Positions 35,724 to 43,253 of a stretch of 49,085 nt of DNA are shown in pieces. Position numbers and translations under genes: made by a program. The stretch is from Caulobacter sp. GTDB lineage: Bacteria > Pseudomonadota > Alphaproteobacteria > Caulobacterales > Caulobacteraceae. The stretch lies in contig JAQGIP010000094.1 in the NCBI GenBank assembly GCA_028291055.1, positions 1-49,085 on the forward strand. Direction: 5' to 3'. Each line of letters begins with the position of its first letter. Position 1 is the first letter of the stretch. The notes under the pieces were generated by a model, which searched no databases, was not told where the DNA came from, and worked only from the letters and a program-made list of their open reading frames with translations.

Positions 35724-35757
35724 GAGGCCCGGTCACGAGACCGGGCCTCTTCCGTTT
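35724..35757 (+). terminator. Intrinsic terminator after the micro-ORF
   Basis: Perfect 11-bp arms at 35724-35734 and 35739-35749 with an ACGA loop, followed by TTCCGTTT. It ends the plus-strand micro-ORF unit and may also serve the convergent cytochrome b gene, which stops at 35763. Confidence 0.85.
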
Positions 35758-35762
35758 CAGGG

Positions 35763-36467
35763 CTAGAACTTCAGGCCCTTCGAGACGAACCACATGATCC
35801 CAAAGGATACGACGACGCCGACGGCCAGCCGCCAGAACGGCGCGAACTTCGGCGCCCCTTCGCCATCCGGATTCGGCTTGGCGCCTGTGATCATCGCGCC
35901 AACCAGGTTTTCGCGCTTCACCAGCAGGTAGAAGGCGATCGCCACCAGATGCAGGGCGATCAGGCCCAGCGCCACGTTGAAAAGCAGATGGTGCCAGTGG
36001 GCCATCTCGCGGGCGAGGTCGAAGCTGATCCGGTCCGCCAGCGGCCCGCCCTCGAACCCGTCCACGTCGATCGCGTAAAGGCCCAGCACCACGATGGCGC
36101 CGATCAGCGCCAGCATGGCCGCCACGCTCCAGCCGCCCATCGGGTTGTGACCCAGGCTCACTTTGGAATCACGGCGCAGCAGACCGGCGAAATAGCGGCC
36201 CGTCGTCACCGGCCCCTTGAGGAAGTGCGAGAAGCGGGCGGTTTGCGATCCGACCAGGCCCCAGTAGATTCGGAACACCACCAAGCCCAGGATCGAATAG
36301 CCCGCCCACCGATGCCACTCCATGTGGGCGTCAGCCTTCGACACCTCCGCCGTCCACCAGGCCACACCGAAGGCGATGGCCAGCAGCCAGTGGACCACCC
36401 GTGTCGGGACATCCCAGATCTTGATGCGGCGTTTGCCGGCGGGCGCCGGCGCAGGGGTGTCTGTCAC
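35763..36467 (-). CDS. Cytochrome b561-family membrane cytochrome b
   Basis: 234 aa. The GTG at 36467 overlaps the stop of the cytochrome c' gene (GTGA). Four main membrane helices carry the haem-binding histidines: RVVHWLLAIAF, MEWHRWAGYSI, and the pair in AHWHHLLFNVALGLIALHLVAIAFY. A fifth hydrophobic segment is near the C-terminus. Such proteins pass electrons between quinol and a periplasmic partner, here most likely the c-type cytochrome encoded directly upstream. Confidence 0.9.
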   Translation of the reverse strand: MTDTPAPAPAGKRRIKIWDVPTRVVHWLLAIAFGVAWWTAEVSKADAHMEWHRWAGYSILGLVVFRIYWGLVGSQTARFSHFLKGPVTTGRYFAGLLRRDSKVSLGHNPMGGWSVAAMLALIGAIVVLGLYAIDVDGFEGGPLADRISFDLAREMAHWHHLLFNVALGLIALHLVAIAFYLLVKRENLVGAMITGAKPNPDGEGAPKFAPFWRLAVGVVVSFGIMWFVSKGLKF

Positions 36468-36940
36468 GAGTCTTTCTGGCGGAAGTCGCTGTGGCAGGCG
36501 CTGCACTTGTTTTTCACCACATTCGCCTGAGCCTTGATGGCCTCGATGTCGCCGCCGCCGGCGATCCCGGCCAGCTTGTCGGTTTCGACCTGAAGGGCCT
36601 TGGCGTGCCCCTTGAAGACGTCGGGCTTCTGCCAGATCTCGGCCTTGGCCGCGGTCTTGACCCCGGCCTCCACGCCGCTACCGACCGGGAACCAGGTCGG
36701 AATGCCCGGCGTAAGGGACTTCAGTTGATTGGCCAGGACCATGATCTGGGCCTTGTCCGGCGCGGGCGAGCGCAGTTGGTCGTTCAGCGCCTTGAAGGTC
36801 CCGCCGATCTTCTTGAAGTTCGCCTGCCGCTGGACGACGGCGTCCTTGGGCGCCACGGCCGCCAGGGCCACGCCCGAGATCATGCCGGTGAGCGCGATCG
36901 CGCCGAACATCCGGCCCAGGTTGGTCTTGCTGATACGCAC
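36464..36940 (-). CDS. Cytochrome c' / c556-type monohaem cytochrome
   Basis: 158 aa. GTG at 36940 with GAGGA seven bases upstream. A signal peptide (cleavage after ...GVALA, about residue 31) is followed by a four-helix-bundle-like sequence. The haem c site C-S-A-C-H sits near the C-terminus (NKCSACHSDFRQKDS), as in cytochrome c'. It is a periplasmic electron carrier or gas-binding protein. It is coupled to a membrane cytochrome b, a pairing found in several alphaproteobacteria. Confidence 0.92.
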   Translation of the reverse strand: MRISKTNLGRMFGAIALTGMISGVALAAVAPKDAVVQRQANFKKIGGTFKALNDQLRSPAPDKAQIMVLANQLKSLTPGIPTWFPVGSGVEAGVKTAAKAEIWQKPDVFKGHAKALQVETDKLAGIAGGGDIEAIKAQANVVKNKCSACHSDFRQKDS

Positions 36941-37015
36941 GGATATGTCCTCGTTTCGGATGTCGTCCCGGCGGGAATGAGCCACCAAGCGGGCGTGCTT
37001 GTCCAGCCGCCTCGC

Positions 37016-38182
37016 CTAGCCGCCCAGCAGTTCACGCCCGATCAGGAAGCGGCGGATCTCATTGGTCCCCGCCCCGATGTCATAGAGCTTGGCGTCGCGC
37101 AGGAAGCGCTCCACCGGCCACTCCTTGGTATAGCCGGCGCCGCCCAGGGCCTGGATCGCCTCCAGGCTGGTCTTCACCGCATTCTCCGAGGCCAGCAGGA
37201 TCGCGCCCGCCGCGTCGAACCGCGTGGTCTTGCCCGCGTCGCAGGCGCGGGCCACCGCATAGACGTAGGCGCGCGCGGAGTTCAGCGCGACATACATGTC
37301 CGCCACCTTGCCCTGCATCAGTTGGAACGAGCCGATCGGCTTGCCGAACTGCTTGCGCTCGCGGACATAGGGCAACACCACGTCGAGGCAGGCCTGCATG
37401 ATGCCCAGCGGCCCGGCCGACAGTACGGCGCGCTCATAGTCGAGCCCGCTCATCAGCACGCCGACGCCGCCGTTCTCGGGGCCCATGATGTTGTCTTCCG
37501 GGACCTCGCAGTCCTCGAACACCAGCTCGGCCGTGTCCGACCCGCGCATGCCCATCTTGTCCAGCTTCTTGGAGACGCTGAACCCCTTCATCCCCTTCTC
37601 GATCAGGAAGGCGGTGATGCCGCGGCTGCCCTCGCCGGGCGCGGTCTTGGCATAGACCACCAGCACGTCGGCCGAGGGCGCGTTGGTGATCCAGAACTTG
37701 GTCCCGTTCAGCACATAGCGGTCGCCTCGCTTCTCGGCCCGCAACTGCATGGAAACGACGTCCGAGCCCGACCCGGCCTCGCTCATGGCCAGCGATCCCA
37801 GCGACGTGCCGTCGATCAGGCCCGGCAGGTATTTCGCCTTCTGCTCGGGACTGGCCCAGCGGCGGATCTGGTTGACGCACAGGTTGGAGTGGGCGCCGTA
37901 GCTCAGGCCCACGCTGGCCGAGGCGCGAGACACCTCCTCCATCGCCACCACATGCTCCAGATAGCCCAGGCCCAGGCCGCCATACTCCTCCTCCACGGTG
38001 ATCCCGTGCAGGCCCAGCGCGCCCATCTCGGGCCACAGCTCGCGGGGGAAGGTGTTGGTGGCGTCGATCTCGGCAGCGATCGGCGCGATGCGATCGGCGG
38101 CGAAGCGGGCGGTGGTGTCGCGGATGGCGTCGGCGGTCTCGCCGAGGCCGAAATCCATGGAGGGGCCGTGGTTCGGGATCAT
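37016..38182 (-). CDS. ivd: Isovaleryl-CoA dehydrogenase-like acyl-CoA dehydrogenase
   Basis: 388 aa. FAD signatures are [14 protein letters not shown] and FWITNAP, with the C-terminal [20 protein letters not shown]. The position of the usual catalytic Glu near the C-terminus (YEG in other family members) reads [13 protein letters not shown]. The catalytic glutamate appears instead in [14 protein letters not shown], the placement characteristic of isovaleryl-CoA dehydrogenase in leucine breakdown. Electrons go to ETF and then ETF-QO (33,702). Other leucine-degradation genes are not in the window. The start has no strong ribosome-binding site; a Met eight residues in is possible. Confidence 0.88.
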   Translation of the reverse strand: MIPNHGPSMDFGLGETADAIRDTTARFAADRIAPIAAEIDATNTFPRELWPEMGALGLHGITVEEEYGGLGLGYLEHVVAMEEVSRASASVGLSYGAHSNLCVNQIRRWASPEQKAKYLPGLIDGTSLGSLAMSEAGSGSDVVSMQLRAEKRGDRYVLNGTKFWITNAPSADVLVVYAKTAPGEGSRGITAFLIEKGMKGFSVSKKLDKMGMRGSDTAELVFEDCEVPEDNIMGPENGGVGVLMSGLDYERAVLSAGPLGIMQACLDVVLPYVRERKQFGKPIGSFQLMQGKVADMYVALNSARAYVYAVARACDAGKTTRFDAAGAILLASENAVKTSLEAIQALGGAGYTKEWPVERFLRDAKLYDIGAGTNEIRRFLIGRELLGG

Positions 38183-38213
38183 GCTGGCGGCTTATCACGC
38201 GATGCGGGAGCCG

Positions 38214-38251
38214 GAAATGGAAACGGCTCCCGGCGTACACGCCGAGAGCCG
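38214..38251 (-). terminator. Intrinsic terminator after spmX
   Basis: Arms 38224-38235 and 38240-38251 (12 bp with one mismatch) around TACA, followed on the minus strand by TTTCCATTTCC. It lies 65 bases after the spmX stop and only 32 bases before the ivd start codon. Confidence 0.7.
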
Positions 38252-38316
38252 CTCCGCCGCATATCCGCCGATCCGGTCTTCGCCGGACCCGGCGGCCCCC
38301 ACCCCTCAAATAGGTC

Positions 38317-39828
38317 TCAGATGTCTTCCTTGTCCTCGCCCACCAGGCGGTTCAGCACGAGATAGACCGACACCGCGAAGCAGCCGATGCCGACGATCCC
38401 CAGGCCCCAGCCCACCAGGGTCATGGGATCGCTCAGGTCGCCCCGGCCGCCGGTGGTGAAGCCCAGCACCAGGCCGGCGCCAAAGAACACCAGCCCCAGC
38501 AGCGCCAGCAGCAGCAGCGGCGCCACGCCCTTCAGATTGAACGGCTTGGCCGTCTCCGCATAGGTGGCGTCGAAGGTCTCCACCGCGTCGAAACTGGTGT
38601 CGTCGATCAGGATGCGCGGCGAGGGATTGGCCTCGGCCAGCGCCCGGGTCGGCTCGATCCGGAAGGCTTCGGACTCGGGCGACGGTTCGTGCTGGGCGCG
38701 CGCCGGGTCGAACAGTTCTGGTTCCGGCTCGGCATGGGTCTCCGGTTCGGCGGCCGGCTCGGCCCCATGAACCTGAGGCTCGCTCTCGGCGGCCGGGGTC
38801 AGCGCGAAGTCGGTCTCGCCGATCGTGGCATAGGTCGGCAGCGGCGCGGGCGTCTCGGCCTCGGGCGCTTCAGCCGCGGCCTCCTCCACCACGTCTTCCG
38901 GCGCGGCGGGCGCTTGCCAAGCGGGGATCGGCGGCACGTCGAGGGCGGCTTCCGGCGTTTCCACCGGCGCGGCAGGCGTTTGCGGGGTCAGATCGACGGG
39001 AACGGCGGCGTCGAAGGTGGCCCCGATCGGCGCCTGGGCGGTCTCGTCCGCCGTCTCGGCGAAGGGCTCGCCGACGGGTTCCGGAAACAGGGTGTCGGCG
39101 ACCGTCTCGGGCTCTGGCTCGGCCACGATCTCGGGCGCGGCTTCGGACTCGGGCAGGATCTGCGACAGCTGGTGGGTGATGGCGGTGGCCGCCACCTCGG
39201 TCGCGGTCGAGGCGGGCGCTTCAGCGGCCGGCGCCGGCGTCTGGCGTTCGGCCACGGCGCGCTCGCCGTCCATGGGGGCGGTCAGCACCACCGGCGCGGC
39301 GGCCGGCACCAGGCCCATCGTATCCACGTCAATACGCGGCGGCAGCACCGGCGAGGGCGCGGGCGTCCAGCCGTTGGCGGGCTTCAGGAACAGGGTCTTT
39401 TCCGCCGAGCGGCGGCGGACCAGGGCGTCGATCAGGATGCGCTCGCCCTCGAAGTCGGACTTGCGCCACAGCTCCATCTCATAGGCGGCCTGGATCAGCT
39501 GGCCCTCGTTGACCCGGCGCAGCACGGCCGAGCGACGGAAATTGTCCACGCCGATATTGAAGGCGAAGCAGACCAGCGCATCGAACTGGTTCTGGGTCAG
39601 CGGCGTGAAGACGTTCTCGTTGACCGCATGGGCGACGCCGATGGTGTCATAGATCAGCAGCGCTTCGGCGTCGGGTTCCGACACCACGGCGCCCGCACGC
39701 GCGGTTTGCGTGTGGCCATAGCCGATCGTCCAACGGCCGTCCGGCAGCTGGGCGGAGCGCTGGCGATAGCCCTCGAACCGCTTGATCAGCTCGATGGCGC
39801 CTCTCGAGATCTGGAAACGGGGATTCAT
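38317..39828 (-). CDS. spmX: SpmX, muramidase-like polar scaffold protein
   Basis: 503 aa. I prefer the ATG at 39828, which puts the lysozyme glutamate at Glu19 as I recall for Caulobacter SpmX; an ATG three codons earlier is possible. Residues 1-150 are a phage-lysozyme-like domain (IKRFEGYRQ, LPDGRWTIGYGHT, FAFNIGVDNFRRS). About 155-430 is an acidic, proline- and alanine-rich disordered linker, and two membrane helices end the protein (VAPLLLLALLGLVFFGAGLV; LVGWGLGIVGIGCFAVSVYL). In Caulobacterales SpmX marks the stalked pole and recruits the kinase DivJ. The muramidase domain there acts in oligomerisation and localisation. The linker seems longer than in Caulobacter crescentus SpmX (about 430 aa in total). 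Confidence 0.92.
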   Translation of the reverse strand: MNPRFQISRGAIELIKRFEGYRQRSAQLPDGRWTIGYGHTQTARAGAVVSEPDAEALLIYDTIGVAHAVNENVFTPLTQNQFDALVCFAFNIGVDNFRRSAVLRRVNEGQLIQAAYEMELWRKSDFEGERILIDALVRRRSAEKTLFLKPANGWTPAPSPVLPPRIDVDTMGLVPAAAPVVLTAPMDGERAVAERQTPAPAAEAPASTATEVAATAITHQLSQILPESEAAPEIVAEPEPETVADTLFPEPVGEPFAETADETAQAPIGATFDAAVPVDLTPQTPAAPVETPEAALDVPPIPAWQAPAAPEDVVEEAAAEAPEAETPAPLPTYATIGETDFALTPAAESEPQVHGAEPAAEPETHAEPEPELFDPARAQHEPSPESEAFRIEPTRALAEANPSPRILIDDTSFDAVETFDATYAETAKPFNLKGVAPLLLLALLGLVFFGAGLVLGFTTGGRGDLSDPMTLVGWGLGIVGIGCFAVSVYLVLNRLVGEDKEDI

Positions 39829-39897
39829 CGACTGCATTGACCCGAAATGACACGGACGCGGCTGCGCCCATGCCCCTCCAGGCAAGATGGGGGCCGA

Positions 39898-41349
39898 TCA
39901 GAGCAGGATCAGGGCGGCGATCGTAAGAACGGCGAAGAAGCCCATGAAGTCGGTCAGGAAGGTCACGAACACCGACGAGGAGACGGCCGGGTCGCGGCCC
40001 ATCTTCTCCAGCGCCAGCGGCGCCAGGATGCCGCCTATCGCGGCGGTGACGATGTTGGCCACCAGCGCCAGGCCCACCACGATGGCCAGCCGGAAGGCGT
40101 GCGGCTGGTTGTGATAGAAGATGAAGGTGGCGAAGCCCATGACCAGGGCCAAGGTCACGCCGTTCACCGCCCCCACCGTCGCCTCGCGCCGGATGACGCG
40201 CCAGGCATTGGCCGACGACAGTTCACGCGCGGCCAGGGCGCGCACGGCCACCGCCAGCGTCTGGGTGCCGGCATTGCCGCCCAGGGACGAGACGATGGGC
40301 ATCAGCACGGCCAGGGCCACCAGCTTGGCGATCTCGTCCTGGAAGAAGGCGATGGCGCTGACCGCGACGGCTTCCGTCACCAGGTTGAGCAGCAGCCACG
40401 GCAGGCGCGAGCGCACGATGTCGATGACGCCGGCGTCGCGGCCGGCGTCGGACCCCCCGGCCAGGGCCAGGATGTCTTCTTCCGCTTCTTCCTGGATGAC
40501 GCCGACCACGTCATCGACGGTGATCTGACCCACGAGCCGGCCACCGGTGTCCACCACCGGCGCGCTGATCAGGTGGTATTTGTCGAAGATGAAGGCCACG
40601 TCCTCCTGGTCCATGGTGACCGGGATTTCGGTGACCGGCTCCATCAGGTCGGCCAGCAGCGTCTCACGCGGCGCGCGCAGCAGCCGGCTGATCGGCGCGC
40701 CGCCGACCGGCTTGTAGCTGGGGTCGACGATATAGACGTCGAAGAACAGTTCCGGCAGTTCGTCGCCGGCGGAGCGCACATGGTCGATGGTCTGGCCCAC
40801 GGTCCAGAACTGCGGCGCCGCCAGCACCTCGCGCTGCATCAGCCGCCCGGCGGTCTCGTCTCCGTAGGACAGCGTCGTCTCGATGGCCGCGCGTTCGGCG
40901 TCCGGCATGGCGGCCAGCACCTCGCCGCGCTTGTCGTCCTCGAGGTCGTCGATGACGTCGGCCGCGTCGTCCGAATCGAGCTCCTCCAGCGCCTTGGCCA
41001 GGGTCGCCGACGGCACGCTTTCGAGCACCTCCTCGCGCAGGTTGGTGTCCAGCTCGGACAGCACCTCGGCCAGGTCTTCCGGGTTGAGGTGTTCGATCAC
41101 CTCCTCGCGGTAGTCGGCCGTCAGGAAGCCCATCAGGTCGGCGACGTCGGCCGGGTGAAGGGCGCCCAGCAGTTCGCGCAGACGCTCGGAATCGCCGCGG
41201 TCGGCCGCGTCGATCACCATCTCCACATATTCGGGAGCCAGGCCGTAGTCGTCCTCGAGGGCCATGTCCTCAAGGTCTTCAGGGACCGCCGCGATGGCGG
41301 GGATGGCCAGGGTTTCGTCCTCGGTCAGGTCGGCTGTTTCCCGGGTCAT
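39898..41349 (-). CDS. mgtE: MgtE-type magnesium transporter
   Basis: 483 aa. ATG at 41349 with GGGAGG upstream. The order is canonical: an acidic N-terminal helical domain (about 40-160, ALHPADVADLMGFL, LNPEDLAEVLSEL), two CBS domains (about 165-290, LMQREVLAAPQ, VVDTGGRLVGQITVDDVV) and five membrane helices with the pore region (SSLGGNAGTQTLAVAVRALA). The cytosolic domains sense magnesium and gate the channel. It lies 69 bases upstream of spmX on the same strand. Confidence 0.96.
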   Translation of the reverse strand: MTRETADLTEDETLAIPAIAAVPEDLEDMALEDDYGLAPEYVEMVIDAADRGDSERLRELLGALHPADVADLMGFLTADYREEVIEHLNPEDLAEVLSELDTNLREEVLESVPSATLAKALEELDSDDAADVIDDLEDDKRGEVLAAMPDAERAAIETTLSYGDETAGRLMQREVLAAPQFWTVGQTIDHVRSAGDELPELFFDVYIVDPSYKPVGGAPISRLLRAPRETLLADLMEPVTEIPVTMDQEDVAFIFDKYHLISAPVVDTGGRLVGQITVDDVVGVIQEEAEEDILALAGGSDAGRDAGVIDIVRSRLPWLLLNLVTEAVAVSAIAFFQDEIAKLVALAVLMPIVSSLGGNAGTQTLAVAVRALAARELSSANAWRVIRREATVGAVNGVTLALVMGFATFIFYHNQPHAFRLAIVVGLALVANIVTAAIGGILAPLALEKMGRDPAVSSSVFVTFLTDFMGFFAVLTIAALILL

Positions 41350-41411
41350 TGGGGCCTCCCTGAGTCGCGTTCGTTATCCTACGGCAGTGTTTGCCTTCGT
41401 CCCTGAGTCAC

Positions 41412-41496
41412 TGGTGCGGTCGAGAAGACTCGAACTTCCACGGGTTGCCCCACAGCGACCTCAACGCTGCGCGTCTACCAATTCCGCCACGACCGC
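41412..41496 (-). tRNA. tRNA-Leu (anticodon GAG)
   Basis: Minus-strand cloverleaf of 85 bases including an encoded CCA. The acceptor stem is GCGGTCG with CGACCGC, discriminator A. The anticodon arm AGCG-TTGAGGT-CGCT gives anticodon GAG. A long variable arm (type II) precedes the GTTCGAGTC T-arm. It reads CUC and CUU leucine codons. Confidence 0.95.
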
Positions 41497-41562
41497 TCGT
41501 GGTGAGGCGCGGGGGGTAGCAGAGGCTTTCGGCTTTGGAAACCCCGCTGTGGCGAGAAGGCG

Positions 41563-41886
41563 TCATTCGGCGTCGAAGGCAGCCTCGATGTCCTGTCCGC
41601 CATAGAGGATTTGCGCGATCACAACCTCGTCGGGCGCGACTCGGAAGGCGATAGTCACCCTCCTCTCAAAGCCGATGGTGCGCAGGCCGGGCGAGATATC
41701 ATCACGCAATGCGCCACGATGCGGGAAGGTGTCCAGCCCTTGGCAATAGCGCTCGATCCGCATGATGTAGTCGTTGGCCGGTCGGACACCCGAACGCTCA
41801 GCGATATAGACATAAAGCGCGAGAAGCTGACGGCGCGCGCAGGCCGAATAGGTGACGATCCGACGATTCAGCGCTTTGCCTTCCAC
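41563..41886 (-). CDS. RelE/ParE-family toxin
   Basis: 107 aa from the only available start, a GTG at 41886. It overlaps the antitoxin's 3' end by 19 bases, so the toxin is translated in another frame of the same message. ParE-type features are ARRQLLALYVYIAERSG, RIERYCQGLDTFPHRG, and the C-terminal RTIGFERRVTIAFRV...VIAQILYGGQD. ParE toxins poison DNA gyrase while RelE relatives cleave mRNA; the YGGQD ending favours ParE. Confidence 0.87.
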   Translation of the reverse strand: MEGKALNRRIVTYSACARRQLLALYVYIAERSGVRPANDYIMRIERYCQGLDTFPHRGALRDDISPGLRTIGFERRVTIAFRVAPDEVVIAQILYGGQDIEAAFDAE

Positions 41887-42176
41887 GCCTGATAGTCATC
41901 CTGAATAGCCTGAAGGATATCCTTGCTATCGGTCCCCGTCGAAGGATCGGCATCATATTCCGCCAGCGTCTTCACGACGTCCTCGCGCAGCCACCGCTCT
42001 ATCGCCGCTTCGCTCACAGGAGGCAGCACGTCGTCGAGATCACGGTCGAAGACTGCCTCCAGCCCCTCGCGAAGCACCGACTCAACAGAGTCATATTCCC
42101 CAGACGCGACCTTGCGCTCGACAGCGTCGGCCAACTCCCGAGGCAGGGTGATCTTGAATTCGCGGCCATCTTCCAT
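41868..42176 (-). CDS. ParD-like ribbon-helix-helix antitoxin
   Basis: 102 aa. The N-terminal part EFKITLPRELADAVERKVASGEYDSVESVLREGL is the ribbon-helix-helix DNA-binding fold. The C-terminal half, acidic and helical, should wrap the toxin. It precedes and overlaps the ParE-type toxin gene. Such antitoxins repress their own promoter; the operator would lie in the 37 bases up to the stop of the neighbouring gene. The ATG at 42176 lacks a strong Shine-Dalgarno. Confidence 0.87.
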   Translation of the reverse strand: MEDGREFKITLPRELADAVERKVASGEYDSVESVLREGLEAVFDRDLDDVLPPVSEAAIERWLREDVVKTLAEYDADPSTGTDSKDILQAIQDDYQAWKAKR

Positions 42177-42213
42177 AGCCGGAACATACCGCGAATATCG
42201 CCGCGTCGGAAGC

Positions 42214-42465
42214 CTAGTTGCCGCCGGCCATATAGTCGTAGACGTCGGCCGCGCGGGTTACCGCGATGGCGATCTTCTCGTCGGAGATCTGGATTTCGCC
42301 GCGGGCGACGGGATGGTTGTTGGCCAGGATCCAGACTTCGTCGGTCGCCTTGGCGTCGAGGGGAATCACCGCGCCGCGGCCCATGCGCAGAAGCTGCTGC
42401 ATCGGCAGGGTGGAGCGGCCCAGCACCACCGAGATCTCCACCGTGACAGCGTTTACCTGACTCAC
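42214..42465 (-). CDS. FliN-like (SpoA domain) protein
   Basis: 83 aa from a GTG at 42465 with GGTGGA four bases upstream. It consists of only one SpoA/FliN domain: [31 protein letters not shown], then [18 protein letters not shown]. FliN forms the flagellar switch C-ring with FliM and FliG. No other flagellar gene is nearby, so this may be an accessory paralog of the main fliN. A CtrA-like sequence lies about 80 bases upstream. Confidence 0.82.
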   Translation of the reverse strand: MSQVNAVTVEISVVLGRSTLPMQQLLRMGRGAVIPLDAKATDEVWILANNHPVARGEIQISDEKIAIAVTRAADVYDYMAGGN

Positions 42466-42530
42466 TCATTCCACCATTCGCGACGCACGCGCTCGCCATT
42501 TGGTCCGCGCGTCGCCACATTGACGCTTGC

Positions 42531-43253
42531 ATGCTTAACCGCTCGTTGACCGCCGACACACAATCGACCCGCCTGCCCCGGCCCGACGGCCTGGCGGCGC
42601 AGTGGGCGGTGTCGCGCGCGCCGGTCGCCTACCCCGAAGCGGTGGCGGCCATGGAGGCCCGGGCCGCCGCTATTGCTGAGGGCCGCGCGGGCGAACTGGT
42701 CTGGCTGCTGGAGCACCCTGCCCTCTATACGGCGGGGGTCTCGTCCAAGCCGGGGGACCTGCTGGACGCCGGCCGCTTCCCGGTGTTCGAGAGCGGGCGG
42801 GGCGGGCAATATACCTATCATGGGCCCGGCCAGCGGGTGGCCTATGTGATGCTGGACCTCACCGCGCGCGGCCGAGACGTGCGCGCCTTCGTCGCAGCGC
42901 TGGAGGCCTGGGTCATCGGCGCGCTCGAACGGTTCAACGTCACCGGCGAGGTCCGACCGGGCCGAGTCGGCGTCTGGGTCGAGCGCAAGGGCGCCGGCTG
43001 GGCGCGGGAGGACAAGATCGCGGCCATCGGCGTGAAGCTGCGCAAGTGGGTCAGCTTCCATGGGATCAGCCTGAATGTGGAGCCGGACCTCAGCCACTTC
43101 AGCGGCATCGTGCCCTGCGGCATCACCGAGCACGGGGTGACCAGCCTGGTCGATCTCGGCCTGCCAGTGTCGATGGACGATGCCGACGCGGCCCTGAAGG
43201 CCAGCTTCGAGGACGTGTTCGGGCCCGTCACGAGCGCCGCTCCCCCGATCTAG
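42531..43253 (+). CDS. lipB: Lipoyl(octanoyl) transferase
   Basis: 240 aa. LipB moves octanoate from octanoyl-ACP to the lipoyl domains of 2-oxoacid dehydrogenases. The active-site cysteine is Cys196 (GIVPCGIT) and the partner lysine Lys169 ([12 protein letters not shown]). The substrate-pocket motif [20 protein letters not shown] is intact. ATG at 42531 has no strong ribosome-binding site; a TTG five codons later is an alternative. Its TAG shares the palindrome CTAG with the stop of the convergent esterase. Confidence 0.95.
   Translation: MLNRSLTADTQSTRLPRPDGLAAQWAVSRAPVAYPEAVAAMEARAAAIAEGRAGELVWLLEHPALYTAGVSSKPGDLLDAGRFPVFESGRGGQYTYHGPGQRVAYVMLDLTARGRDVRAFVAALEAWVIGALERFNVTGEVRPGRVGVWVERKGAGWAREDKIAAIGVKLRKWVSFHGISLNVEPDLSHFSGIVPCGITEHGVTSLVDLGLPVSMDDADAALKASFEDVFGPVTSAAPPI
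42535..42549 (-). promoter_or_regulatory. CtrA-like site upstream of the FliN-like gene
   Basis: TTAA-N7-TTGA differs by one base from the CtrA consensus TTAA-N7-TTAA. It lies 70-85 bases upstream of the FliN-like gene and at the lipB start. CtrA drives many flagellar genes in Caulobacterales, so the location is suggestive, but one imperfect site is weak evidence. Confidence 0.3.

Noticed and set aside
41397..41411. Integration att site at the tRNA-Leu 3' end
   Set aside because: No integrase and no second copy of the tRNA 3' end were found in the window.
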